Source of the DNA: Sipunculus nudus
Lineage: Eukaryota > Annelida > Sipuncula > Golfingiida > Sipunculidae
Assembly (NCBI GenBank): GCA_026874595.1
Contig: CM049311.1
Span: 78,256,453 to 78,320,452, forward strand
Length of the DNA stretch: 64,000 nucleotides
Direction of reading: 5' to 3'
Of this stretch, positions 51,046 through 62,126 are shown in pieces. The notes under the pieces are model-generated. The model did no database searches, was not told the origin of the DNA, and was given only the letters and a program-made list of their open reading frames with translations. Numbering within the stretch: the stretch's first letter is position 1; the number at the start of each line of letters is the position of its first letter. The translations under genes were made by a program, and so were the position numbers.

Positions 51046-51206
51046 TTATAGTTATTTGTTAACAAAAAAACACTGACTTTGTTTATTCATTCCCCTAGAC
51101 ATTTCACGCTGCCTAGTGTTACAGAATCTGATTTTTTTATATCCATTACAAAATATATGTCCATCACGCATATATGATCTGTTGATATTAGGTTCCGTAA
51201 CATACC

Positions 51207-52770
51207 TCTAATTCAAAATGCATTACATGCCATTTTTACCATTCTTAACCTTATTTCACAAGGAGCAGTATCCATGGATATGGATATAGATATTTGCCTT
51301 CACAATGAGCTGCGTCAGTTATAACTGTCGATTAATTAGCATGAGTGACATATCATGTAAATTGTGGTTAGTTTTATATTTTCCGGGTTAAAATTTCACG
51401 ATTTTTGCACTTTTCTTTGTTTCGCGAGGGTTCCTTTCTCGTGACTATATAATTTAAACCTAAAATAACAATAAAAAAATGGAGTATATCAATTATTACA
51501 TGAAATTAGATTATATATTTAATAAATTTTATATTAAATAATATATCGGTTTGCGCAAAAATGTGTCCTATTGACCGGGGTCTAGTTGAGCATAAAACTA
51601 TTAGAAATTAATGTGAATTATTGGCACATAATTTGAAAGATTTAAGAAATAAATCATTTATAAAAATAATCTTTGATTTACGAATAACATGGATAATCTA
51701 TTACCATTTATGATACCAATTTTGACTTGCCTTTGATGAAGGAGACTCTTATTCGCCAAGGTTTCATTTTAGCGATGATTTACCTTTCGCGAATATCGCG
51801 AATTTGAAACTATCGCGAACAAAAAGACAATCACAGTTTTCAAGAATATAAGGCACATATGCACTTCAGAATATTCATTTTATCCATGTAATACATTAAT
51901 TATTGAATACTTCTGTAAATTTTCGATCCTTTAATCCATTCCTGTATATTAAAGTAAATTAAATTTATACACGATTAAATGTATAACATGGTCACGTTTT
52001 CTTGATATAGGTAGACGCATATACATACACATGCATACACACATAACGGGTGATCAAGAAATAAAACATGTTTCTAAATTTTCATTGATCCTGGGGCTTA
52101 ACTGCCTGATTAATGTCAAGAATAAATTGCATAATATAATTTGTAATTTCCAGAGTTGGCAACTGCATATTACAACTGTCCGTCGGTGCATAGTGTCATC
52201 CGGGGCCTTACAGATCATTGGGAACAGGTGTGAGTGCCGTATCAACAGTTTGTCATTAAGTTGGAAAATTATAATTTTTCATTAAGATATTTAAGTCTTT
52301 TGTCAATATGTGCACTGCTATTTGACTTATCACCAAGCTACTGGCAATTTCCTCAGGGACTCTTGTGTACCCGGATTGTCCCCTTCAGAAGGAATGTTCT
52401 CTTCAGTGTAACACTTCTTCGCCTCAGCTCTTGCAGTCCCTCACATGCCACTCCCAGCTTGACGATCAACTGAAAATGTACTTAAAAACTGTTTGATAAC
52501 CCTTTTCAAAGTACGTATAGACTCCACCCTTTCCCTGAGAATTCTTTTGCGATGCGTGACCCTCTCCATTTCTTTTCCGCGAAGCAACACTGGATCAATT
52601 CCTTATCAGCAGAGCTTAAAAACAATTCTGTACACAGCAAGGTATCGATATCAACTGAAAAGAATGTCATTTTGTTTTTGACATGAAAAGGAAATACCTA
52701 GTCATACCGGAGCGAAAGGCCATCCGACGAGTAGCCAGATCACACTTGAAACCGACCGCCTTGACCTAGT
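51207..52770. other. Unassigned sequence with scattered TTCGCGA motifs
   Basis: Short 'TTCGCGAGGG' (about 51420) and 'TTTCGCGAATATCGCGAATTT' type words (about 51787-51830) suggest a decayed dispersed repeat. No gene recognised. Confidence 0.35.
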
Positions 52771-53043
52771 ACACTCTTAGAAAAAAGGGTTCCAACTAGA
52801 ACCCAAAAGGGTTCTTCAGAGTGGACTGAGTGGGGAACCTTTTAAGGTTTCAGCTAGAACCTTCAAGCGGGGTTCCTTTTGGAACCTCCGTAAGGTTCCT
52901 TTATGGAACCTGTAAGGTTCCATAAAGAACCTCTTTAGAGGTTCTGAGAAGAACCCTCTAAGGTTCTTCACGGTGGACTGAGTGGGGAACCTTAAAAGGT
53001 TCTTGGTGGAACCAATGTGTAGGGTTCTTCATAGAACCTTTAA
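52771..53043. repeat. Hairpin-rich GGTTC/GAACC element
   Basis: Starts ACACTCTTAGAAAAAAGGG and consists almost entirely of alternating AAGGTTC and GAACCTT words, which can fold into many nested hairpins such as AAGGTTCC...GGAACCTT. Two direct copies of a ~31-bp block containing GTGGACTGAGTGGGGAACC lie 152 bp apart (52811-52841 and 52963-52993). Elements with an 'ACTCTTA.AAA' start and GGTTC/GAACC hairpins occur widely in fish and invertebrates from general knowledge, usually classed as small non-autonomous DNA elements. No terminal inverted repeat or target duplication was confirmed here. Confidence 0.7.
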
Positions 53044-53202
53044 TGCATTTTTATTCAACAGTCTAGATTTTTTGTTATACGTTTAGGATAAATAATTACG
53101 TTATATGTCCATACATATTTGATAGAGTGTTGATTGATATGCAAAAAAATATAAACCCATTTCTCAAATAAGGTGGGTACCTGCAAGGGTCATAGCTGTT
53201 AT

Positions 53203-53241
<39 letters not shown>
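53203..53241. repeat. (AT)n microsatellite
   Basis: About 38 bp of AT dinucleotides. Confidence 0.95.
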
Positions 53242-53244
<3 letters not shown>

Positions 53245-54521
53245 ATCCTTTAAATGTGATGAAACCTTCGAGGCAAAATGAAAAAAAAATTAAGGAAACA
53301 CATTTTTATTAAGTTGTAAAGACTAGTCAGTGAAAAAAGAGTAATTACAAAAAGCATTACCTAATAAATGCACGTAATTGATATAACTGACATTTGCTAT
53401 ACAGAGTTCGTGAACACCTCGCACAGTTCAGAGTCGTTTTCTTAAACTTAAATAAATTCCCTTGTTATCGTTCAGCGTAGAGTTTTTTTTTTTAATTCAG
53501 GCAAATGTTGTGTTTTGCCTGCAAGAATTTCGGTTTTCTTGGTATATACTAACAATGAAATTGAATATTTTGCACTGTCTCTCTTATCTGCACACACCAA
53601 CATCCCTATAAGAATAGAACATCCACGATGGGCAGTGTTCTGTTTTTTTGTAGGTTTGAAATCCGGTGAACGTCAAGAATAGTTTTGATGAATTATTGGT
53701 GTGTTCTCAGGTATTCGTCTATCTCTTACGAGTCCAGGTCCTCTTGTGTAGTAATTCTGTATTATAAAAATAATACTTATCTGCTTTACAAAATAAAATA
53801 TATGAAGTCGCAGCAACATATAATAGATACACAACAGGTCAACAAGTGTCTTGCACGATGTTTGTATGGATATATACTGCTGATACGCCTTGGTGAGCGA
53901 TTCAAACGAATTCCAGTCCCATATGCAAATGTAATGTTTCTATGTATACAAATCTTCAAACGAAATGCCTGCATAGAATCGATGAGCTGTATGATCGGCG
54001 ATAAAGTCCAAACACTGCGACGGTCGAACTAATCTCTGATTCCGTGTCATAATATCCCTTAATAGCGTGATGCGTACTTGGCAAGGAAAGGTACGGAGAA
54101 TCGATCTGAAAAAAATAAGAGATGAAATATATATTACCAGCAGTTGAGATTTAATAAACATATGATGTTTCTGGTCTTGGAAGTCGCTAATTTGAACTCG
54201 CTCTCTCTCTCTCTCTCTCTTTCTCTGAGTGGGGATTGCATTTTGAATGTTGATGTTGTTAACATTACAATGTTTTGGCAAGCGTCCCGAAATATCTTTG
54301 ACACGAAATATGTTAAGTCATATGAACTGTAGATGATGAATACAATAATTATTATAAACACGTACTTTTCACAAAGGTATTTTAACATAGAATGTGTAAT
54401 TATTCTTACTTTTTCTTAATTGCGTTATAATACTTATTACCTTGCTTTCAAATTATTTGTAGAAATTGTAGTCTCCTGATATATTTATAGGTGGTTAACA
54501 CAGACAAAAATAACTGTTTTT
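53242..54521. other. Unassigned sequence
   Basis: Includes a (CT)n run at about 54198-54226. A minus-strand stretch beginning after 'CTTATTTTTTTCAG' (about 54112) stays open for over 170 bp to a stop near 53940, reading 'ITLLRDIMTRNQRLVRPSQC' in one frame. It could be a terminal exon of the gene hinted at by the segments at 54608 and 55148, but reading phase and family are unproven. Confidence 0.25.
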
Positions 54522-54865
54522 TTTTTGCTTTGTGATACACAATGTCAAGTGCATTATCAAAAAAAAACATTTTTTTATTATTTAGAAATAACTCCTGAAC
54601 AACGTACCATATTATAATCGTCAGCCCAATAACAAAGAAAATCCACTCTTCCTTTTTTTATTTCATTTTTGCTAGCCAGGCAGATGTATCTGGTTCCTGC
54701 AAAGAGAAAAAATGGATGGGTCACCAGTATATTCTGTACTTGGTATGACACGTAATTAATCAATGCAACATCCGGGTTAATTAGAGGAAGCCTTAAACGA
54801 ATGTGTAATTAAGCGTAACCACACAGCGGGAGGCCCAGTTCTGTCCCGCATGTCCATATGTAGTG
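54522..54865. repeat. Old tandem duplication, copy A (offset ~524 bp)
   Basis: 'TTTGTGATACACAAT', 'TAGCCAGGCAGATGTATCT', 'CTGCAAAGAG' and 'GTTAATTAGAGGAAGCCTTAA' recur in the same order about 520 bp downstream, with many substitutions. Confidence 0.6.
54608..54696 (-). pseudogene. Exon-like segment A (minus strand, unidentified)
   Basis: On the minus strand a good 3' splice site (TTTTTTCTCTTTGCAG) precedes an 89-nt open stretch reading TRYICLASKNEIKKGRVDFL and on, followed by a possible donor GTACGT. It is homologous to segment B at 55148-55220 and enters in the same phase. The exit phase differs (0 against 2), so the two cannot simply be consecutive exons; decay or mutually exclusive use are possible. 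I do not recognise the family. Conservation of splice sites in both copies is the main support. Confidence 0.3.
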
Positions 54866-55043
54866 AAACCCCAATACTAAGGTCTCCAAAACAAAATATA
54901 AACATAACAAAATAGATTGCATATGTGTGCATTGCATTACAATGGTGTATCAATATGATTAATAAGCAACCTTGTCTTATTCTTTAAAATGTATTGTATG
55001 TTCCCCACAATTAGATGTAAATAAAGACATAAAAACCTTAGAT

Positions 55044-55365
55044 TTTTGTTTTGTGATACACAATTCCATGTGTAATGTTACCACTTGACAGGTTACAATT
55101 TAAGTATAACTCTGGAATAACTTGTAAAACACGAGATATAAACTTACCTTCTCACAGGAAAATTCCTGTCAAATTCTTTTTCATTTGCTCTCTTAATAGC
55201 CAGGCAGATGTATCTTGTCACTGCAAAGAGGAATGCATGTGTTAATTAAGTAGAGTCTACGATTCGTAATAATTAGCCCACCTAGTTAATTAGTGAACAC
55301 CTTCAGTCAATGTGGAATTGGTTTGACTTTATATTGAGAGAGTCCGTTTTTGTCCCAAGGCCAAA
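55044..55365. repeat. Old tandem duplication, copy B
   Basis: Partner of 54522-54865; shared words are kept in order and spacing. Identity is clearly lower than between the palindrome arms. Confidence 0.6.
55148..55220 (-). pseudogene. Exon-like segment B (minus strand, unidentified)
   Basis: A 73-nt minus-strand stretch bounded by CCTCTTTGCAG and the consensus donor AG|GTAAGT, open in one frame as TRYICLAIKRANEKEFDRNF plus PVR. It shares TRYICLA.K with segment A. Both splice sites are close to consensus, which is unusual in this window. It may be a real internal exon of a gene lying partly outside the readable evidence, or a remnant. No start, stop or partner exons could be confirmed; the DNA element at 55963 lies just upstream on the minus strand. 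Confidence 0.35.
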
Positions 55366-55962
55366 GTGTTGAAAAACCCTAGCAGTTTACAAAAGAGTGC
55401 TCTTATTTCTACCATTTGCTGACTAAACTTAAAATAGCAAGGCTTGTGTTCTTTAGCCTAAGTAAAATAAATGATTTGTCGAACAGTCTAAAGAAATGAC
55501 AAAGGATAGAGACTTGTAAACATTGTATACAGGTTATTAATGTCATGAATGCATTCCATGTATAATCGTCCAGCTTGTTCAGTTTTAGTCACTCAAGCCG
55601 ATTTTCACTTTTGTTTGGTGACTGTTCCTTTACAATGCTGGAACTGTTTCTACTTCTGCTTGTGTTACTATGAACTTTTATTACTTTGCTGCAACGATTA
55701 TTCCATGCAATAGCATGTTTATCATGGGACTTTCTTCAGGTTTAGATTAACTGAACGTAACTCCGTTCGCAGATAGAGACTTATTCACTGGACAGTTAAT
55801 CTCTAGACATATCTATAGACAATCTCTTTGACGTTCTTCACATAAAATTAAATTATATATAAACATCAGTCTTACCTCATATACTGTTTCCTCTTCGCAC
55901 ATATCGAGCAACCCAAACAACTCGACCGTTGACTTATAGTACTATAGTACGGGTACATGCCG

Positions 55963-56248
55963 GATTGCCGAAAACCCGGCTTGCCGACTACCACCTTGCC
56001 GATTCCTTTTTGCCGAAACGCCGGTTTGCCGACTTTGTCAGTTAAACTGTAATATGTAGATGGTTTCGGGATATGACGCTAGAAATACATGCAAATGATT
56101 TAAATTCATTATTTTGTATGTAGAATATGAGGAAATAGTTGTATCTCAGGCTTGAATTTGAAGGTGCAAAGCAGGACTCGGCAATAGCCTGGCGGGCCCA
56201 TGCATCATGGCCGACTGACTTCACCCACGCCCGGCTGCCGGCAAGTCG
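55963..56248 (+). repeat. Left terminal inverted repeat
   Basis: Pairs with 58097-58382. Carries 'TTGCCGACTACCACCTTGCC' and related words and ends GGCTGCCGGCAAGTCGG. Confidence 0.85.
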
Positions 56249-56824
56249 GATGAAGATAAAATCTCAATGGTCAAGCAAATTCAATTAAAAAACCGTTATC
56301 AGTGTTAAAAATGTATGTGTATTCCTCTTTGGATGCATGAGCATTAGACTATATAAATTATGGTAACACTTGATCGACGGATCGTCAAACGGCAAATATC
56401 AAATAGCTAATTAATGCTTCTGTGTTTCATTTGTATGAGCGTTTATATGCGTATTGAACCATTTTATTCATCAATGAAAAATGATAAAATGATGCATAAC
56501 TGGGAATTTTTGCCCTCTCCGTATTAAAGAAAATCAGGATATAAAAGTTTAAAGTTTAATTTTCGGATAAAAACAGCATCGGATTTTGGATTGGAATCAA
56601 ACATTAATCCACTGTATATTTTACATTATACATCAATATTTTGTTTTGTCGCCCCGTATTATAAGAATGAATAGAAATGAAAATGAAAGGTGTAAAATCT
56701 GAAGAAATAACTGCATGCACCATGAATATACTTTAGCTGACACCAAGAATTCGAAACTTTCAATGAACATCAAAAGAGAACACTTTTGTTATTGGGGTTG
56801 CTTGTTGATTAATGGATCAAAGGG

Positions 56825-57450
56825 ATTACGAGTAACCGTGACCAATTGATTGTTGTAACAACACAATGCAGAGTAACTGACTCATCCTGCGTATTTGGTA
56901 ATTATGTTCACTGAAGGGCAACAATATAAGAGAGAGATTATATTGAGAGAGAGAGGGAGAGAGAGAGAGAGAGAGAGATCAATAAAACATAAGACTCTAA
57001 TATAATATTGTATATATGTACAATATATATACACATATATGTATTAATATGTACACAACATAATTTATCTTGTATGAAATATAGAATTAAATACTTCTTT
57101 CCATAAAACACCTTTTTCTCCTTTCTAACAATTAATACGTATTATTTATATCGCGATCTTTCTCTCTAATAATTGAACTCTTGCTCTCATGCATAAAATC
57201 ATATTGATCTCTCTCTCTCTTATAAAATTATTCTGATCTTTCTCTCTCTCTCTCTCTCTCTCATATATAATTTTATATAGATTTCGATCTCTCACAATCT
57301 TAAATCTGCTCTCATGAAATAAGGAATAAGCATCAGAAAAGGATTAATAAATTATCGTTTCCCATCAGTGAACATGGCTATCGGTTGCACACGATGAATC
57401 AGTTACCCCAGTGTTGTTTCAACAATCAATAGGTCAGGGTTACTCCTAAT
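56825..57450. repeat. Nested inverted repeat inside the DNA element
   Basis: 56825-56922 (ATTACGAGTAACCGTGACC...ATGTTCACTGAAGGG) matches the reverse complement of 57356-57450 with substitutions. Between them a (GA)n run (about 56933-56980) faces (CT)n runs (about 57204-57262), extending the complementarity. This may be a smaller fold-back element inserted into the larger one, or the core of one palindromic element. Confidence 0.65.
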
Positions 57451-57478
57451 TACCCTCCCATATATCCCTTATTAAGTA

Positions 57479-57511
57479 GAAACCTACATACCAAAGTGGT
57501 ATGTAGGTTTC
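57479..57511. repeat. Perfect 15-bp-stem hairpin
   Basis: GAAACCTACATACCA pairs fully with TGGTATGTAGGTTTC around the 3-nt loop AAG. No T run follows, so it is not a bacterial-type terminator; its role is unknown. Confidence 0.85.
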
Positions 57512-58096
57512 CTTGTAATGTTCATAGACTGTGTCGGAATACAATAACAGCTAAAATATATTCATTGTACAGACACTAATAATTTTTAAAATGTTAAAAA
57601 TCTCATAATATTATAGGCCTATATCATCATGATACCATGGAACGCTTACAAAATGAATCGAACTAAAATCCAAACGCACAGTATGTTCATGTTTGTGACA
57701 CATCAAGTAGCCGACCGTTGATTATTAAATGAAGATGCCATGATTGTCTGATCAATTCCGTAAACAGACTAGTTGATTTCTAATTTCAATTGAAATGTAT
57801 CCGTAACAGAGGAGAGCTGATTTATATGCATTTCAATACTCATTCCTAAATAATGCAGTATGCGATTTTAAACTCGTAAATATCCAACAGAACCCTTTTC
57901 AAGCTCGCTGTAATTCGAAAAAATAATTATTAAGTTATAACTTTCGTTCCACGATTGGTCAAACATTCCTTCACATATTTGTCTTATCGTATTTGTGCTT
58001 CCACAAAGCAAACACAATGTAGAATATGACCATTTATTAAGGGTTTAATTTGTCTGAGGAAGCTTGCCTTTCACAGGTTGACCTGTGTAAGGTCAG

Positions 58097-58382
58097 CCGT
58101 CTTGCCGACAGCCGGGCGTGGGTGAAGTCAGTCGGCCATGACGCATAGCCCCGCCAGGCTATTGCCGAGTCCTGCTTTGCACCTTCAATTTCCAGCCTGA
58201 GATACAACTATTTCCTCATATTCTACATACAACATAATGAATTTAAATCATTTGCATGTATTTCTAGCGTCATATCCCGAAACCATCTTCATATTACAGT
58301 TTAATTGACAAAGTCGGCAAACCGGCGTTTCGGCAAAAAAGAATCGGCAAGGTGGTAGTCGGCATGCCAGTTTTCGGCAATC
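58097..58382 (-). repeat. Right terminal inverted repeat
   Basis: Partner of 55963-56248; ends TCGGCATGCCAGTTTTCGGC then AATC. Confidence 0.85.
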
Positions 58383-58570
58383 AGGAATGACACCTATCAC
58401 TTCATATTGCATCTTTCGCTTTGCTCATTTTTCTTGCCAAAAACCAGGGAGTTTCCTTTTTGGACCAATGAAATTTTTCAGCCATATTTAAAGTATGTAC
58501 ATCTTTATACATAGCAAAAACCAACAACTAACATACCGTATTTATAATAATATTAATCCCTAAAGTTCGG

Positions 58571-58572
<2 letters not shown>

Positions 58573-58616
<44 letters not shown>

Positions 58617-58637
58617 ATATATATATATATATATATA
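58573..58637. repeat. (AT)n microsatellite, interrupted
   Basis: AT dinucleotides with a 'TTATATATAATA' interruption. 58638-59395 shows no recognised feature. Confidence 0.95.
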
Positions 58638-59395
58638 ATAATTGTGGGTTTTTTTTAAATCCAAGTGTATTATAGTTTATGTAATGAACATTAAAATTTT
58701 CATCGTCATAAATATATAAGTGCATAAAATGTTTTACAACTCTGAAAAACAATCCTCCACTCACCTACACTTATATGCAGCAGAGAGCAGTTTGGGTTAA
58801 AATCTGAAGTTTGATACCTGTAGTAGGATATATACCATGCATAGATTAATCCTATTAATGATCCCCGATGTTCATAATCTCTGTTACACCGGTGGAAATA
58901 TTTTCTTGATTATTCACAAATGTACACTGGTTTTCTTAAAAAAAATAGAAAAAAATCATTCTAAGGAATGCCGGCCTCCGCCATGTTGGCGGACCTTAAT
59001 TTGGTCTCCGTAACCCGTATTGTCATTCTCTTATATGTCTATATTCCCTCTAAGTTCCCCCAACAAGTGTTGGCATTCACTTTTTTCGAACCATAGATAT
59101 GTCCCCATGTTGGTGAATATTCCTAGAAATACTTCCGAAACCCGGATGATAAGCCACACCCAAATCTAATCGATTCTTCATTGGCCCATTCCCGAATTGT
59201 TCAAATCTAAGGGCATTTCGTTCTGGTTTGCGTGAGCATACCCGCCTCACGGAGGAAGTTAAATACAATAGTAAACTAGAATACGGGTAGTCGACAAGCG
59301 ACTACGTGTATCCGCCTAAATCAGAGTGGAACGGGTGAAGTGAGGCATGGATTGAGTGGCAAGGGGAAATAGAGTGAAGTGTTGCATATTAGGAT

Positions 59396-59947
59396 GGATG
59401 TCTGCAGCCAAATGATGTATGTAGGTTGCGCCACCAACCACAAAATCCAGAAAGCCGTCCAAGTTGTATACATATGCAAAATTTGAGGCAGATAAGTCAA
59501 AACACTATGTTTATGAGTGCTTTTAGCCCGTGGCAGACAAACAGATGGACGCTGTTCAAAAATGGTTGAAGGTGGCGCCACCAGTTTTGCGTATGATAAA
59601 GAGCTATGTGAGAAATATACACATGCAAAACTTTGGCTCAATCGGTCAAACGGTTCCCAAGATATGAGCTTGGATGTCTGCTGCATAAACTAGAATGCAG
59701 GTGGCGCCACCTGTCATAAAATCAAGAGAGCTGTCGGGGATGTATAAACCTGCAAAATTGTAGGCAGATATGTCAAACCACTGCCGAGATATGAGTGATT
59801 TTATCCCATGGCAGACAAACAGACGGGAGCTGTGCAAACATGGTTGCAGGTGGCGCCACCATTTTTTGTGTATGTTATAAAGCTCTCCAAGGGCTACATT
59901 TGTGCAAAAAATTTTCCTGATCCGTCAAACGGTTCCCGAGATATGTG
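59396..59947 (+). repeat. Two-copy 276-bp tandem repeat around GGTGGCGCCACC
   Basis: Units 59396-59671 and 59672-59947 both start GGATGTCTGC and both end in 'GTCAAACGGTTCCC.AGATAT' plus a short tail. Each unit has two half-units of about 138 bp, each centred on the palindrome GGTGGCGCCACC or a close variant (about 59430, 59570, 59699, 59849) and followed by 'TGCAAAA' and 'GTCAAA'. The motifs 'GTGGCAGACAAACAGA' and 'ATGGTTG.AGGTGGCGCCACC' recur. Long open frames across it arise from the repeat and are not called. Confidence 0.8.
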
Positions 59948-60110
59948 GGTTTATGTGTGGAAACAGACGCACAAACGGACGCAGAGCGCAGAGGAAAGGT
60001 CAGAGGTCAAAACAAAATCGGGGCGCAGCAGTTCACATGTGACCCGAACATAATCCTGGGTTTCGTAAAATTCCGCCCAGCGGTGACGGAGGAGTTCTCC
60101 GGACACCTAC

Positions 60111-60131
60111 GCGGCGGCGGCGGCGGCGGCG
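60111..60131 (+). repeat. (GCG)7 trinucleotide repeat
   Basis: Seven GCG units in a locally GC-rich stretch (about 59960-60150) that is unusual for this AT-rich window. It would encode poly-Gly in one frame, but no gene is supported. 60132-60778 is unassigned. Confidence 0.9.
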
Positions 60132-60778
60132 TGCAGCTGAAAACATAGTATCCGCAAAACTCTGTTTTGGCGGATACAATTATTCCATAGAACTAGATCT
60201 ACACGTGGACTAACACAGGCGTTAACGTGGCGACAATGCAGAAAACTCCCTTGTCTCTTAGACCCCTGCACATTTTATTCTCCTGTCAGTGAACCCCTTT
60301 GCAATGCGCCTCCGAAACCCATTAAACCGGTGCAGTGATAATGGTTTGTTCCCCCCGAGTTCCTTATCCTGCCGCCACGCACCGCCCAATCCAAACACCT
60401 TGCAGTCTTACGGGCCCTGAGTGATTTAAACGTACAATAAACGCGACGTTCTAGTACACCAGGGGCTGTCGGTGTGGGATGACCTTTAAGATCAGTATCC
60501 GTCACATGAGATGAAAATTTGTTACACGACTGAGCCTGAAGAATGCGCTGTCACTCATGTTACCCTAAAGACTCCACGCGAAAAGACACCATTGTAGTGA
60601 CTTCCCGCCTAAGCATTTACTTGTATTGACATCGATGTTGCGACTTGAAGCCCTCGCGATGTGTGATTTGTCTTAACGTAACGTTTATTTCCGTGGCGTC
60701 AATTTATCTTCAAATGTTGGGGGAACTTGTTACTCGCATGGGCGGGTAATCATAGTAAGGAAAACTTTTTATAAACTA

Positions 60779-60934
<156 letters not shown>

Positions 60935-61401
60935 TAGGGATCGTAATACTTTGATTTTTTTTTCAAATTACTACATATTTGCCTTTCCGCAAAATGCATC
61001 CTACCATCATATCAAATTTTCATTTATATTTTACTCATTATTAGCCTGATTCTGCCATCTTACAAGCCATCCTACATCATGTATATAGTGCATGAAAAAA
61101 AAAACAGAACATTAAGCAGCGAGTAAACATTAAATTAAAGGAGATGACGGCCTAGATGCAAGAAAGCAAAAGTTACAGACCATTTAAATGGGGTAGACTA
61201 AATATTGAGTTGATGGAATACCACCTGAAAATATTTCGTTTCTTATTTATCAGCGAAGTAGATGTATGTATGAGAATAAGCATTTGACATATGCATGAAG
61301 AATTATAGACACGTGTAAAAACAATAACAGAAAACGTATTTTTGGTACTTAATTACTTTTAAATGGAAATTATATACACACACAAGCACCCACATACACT
61401 C

Positions 61402-61450
61402 ATACATATATATAAATGTATTGATATATATATATATATATATATATATT
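61402..61450. repeat. (AT)n microsatellite
   Basis: AT dinucleotides with short interruptions. 61451-62062 is unassigned. Confidence 0.9.
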
Positions 61451-62060
61451 GTATTTTTTATTATCAATAACAGTAATCGTACACTGAAAGAAGATGTTAA
61501 TATATTGAACTATTATGTTTGCAAATAATAGCATTGCTTTAGAAATATGATCAGCATATGAAGAGGTTAAGTGATATTTTCGAAAAGTATTTGTTGATGA
61601 GTACTGTACCAACTTAAACATTGGCAACAATCGAGGCACGGTTTCGAATATATCCTACTCCTCCCGATATCCGTAAATCACAAAATCCAAGTATAAATTT
61701 AATACTTTGTGCTGAAGTATGGATAGAGAGTTTGATAAATGCCACCGTCGCTACATCGAAATTCTAGAGCCCTCTGCATACAACATTGTTATTTTGTGAG
61801 TGTCTAACTTTTGGTATTCTAAAATCCGAAACGTCATCTAAAGAAGAACACCCACCGTGAAAAGAATTTTCGGGCTTTATCATGAAGTTAGAAGCCAATG
61901 TTAAAAAAGCATTAGCTGTGGCATGGGAATAATTAGAAAGCAGAGGACAAGGAGAGCGCACTCTCAGCCAACTCCGAACTCGGTCAACGAACTCCGAGAA
62001 CATAACGGATAAAACAAATCTCCTGATTCAGCAAGAATATATTCTAATTTAACCCAAACC

Positions 62061-62062
<2 letters not shown>

Positions 62063-62123
<61 letters not shown>
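62063..62123. repeat. (AT)n microsatellite
   Basis: About 60 bp of uninterrupted AT dinucleotides. Confidence 0.95.

Positions 62124-62126
<3 letters not shown>

Larger units (their letters stand above)
50376..51202 (+). mobile_element. Solo LTR, copy E
   Basis: An 827-bp LTR, TGTTACAGGTGCCC...GGTTCCGTAACA, with a perfect, non-repetitive 4-bp target duplication TACC (50372-50375 and 51203-51206). This is the best evidence that the family makes 4-bp duplications. The TATA box and AATAAA are both intact. It is closest by eye to copy A: both share 'GAAGCGTGTATGTCAGTTTG' and 'ATTCCGATAAGTGCGGCAAT'. No internal region is attached. Confidence 0.9.
55963..58382. mobile_element. 2.4-kb DNA element with 286-bp terminal inverted repeats
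   Basis: Begins GATTGCCGAAAAC and ends GTTTTCGGCAATC. The first 286 bp (55963-56248) match the reverse complement of the last 286 bp (58097-58382) at about 94% by eye. The outer ~75 bp of each end hold five spaced TTGCCGA-like words, which look like repeated transposase-binding sites. The 1.85-kb interior encodes nothing recognisable, so it would be non-autonomous. It contains a second nested inverted repeat and a perfect hairpin. Flanks (GTACATGCCG left, AGGAATGACA right) show no obvious target duplication, so the superfamily is undecided. Confidence 0.85.

Noticed and set aside
53940-54281. 113-residue minus-strand open frame as a complete gene
   Set aside because: Its start includes a (GA)n-encoded RERERE run; only the part after a possible acceptor near 54112 could be an exon, and that is unproven.
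55844-55962. Further minus-strand exon ending at a GTAAGA donor near 55874
   Set aside because: No acceptor could be found before the DNA element boundary and the phase does not fit the exon-like segment at 55148.
59321-59686. 121-residue minus-strand open frame
   Set aside because: It spans the 276-bp tandem repeat and changes with the repeat units; no domain recognised.
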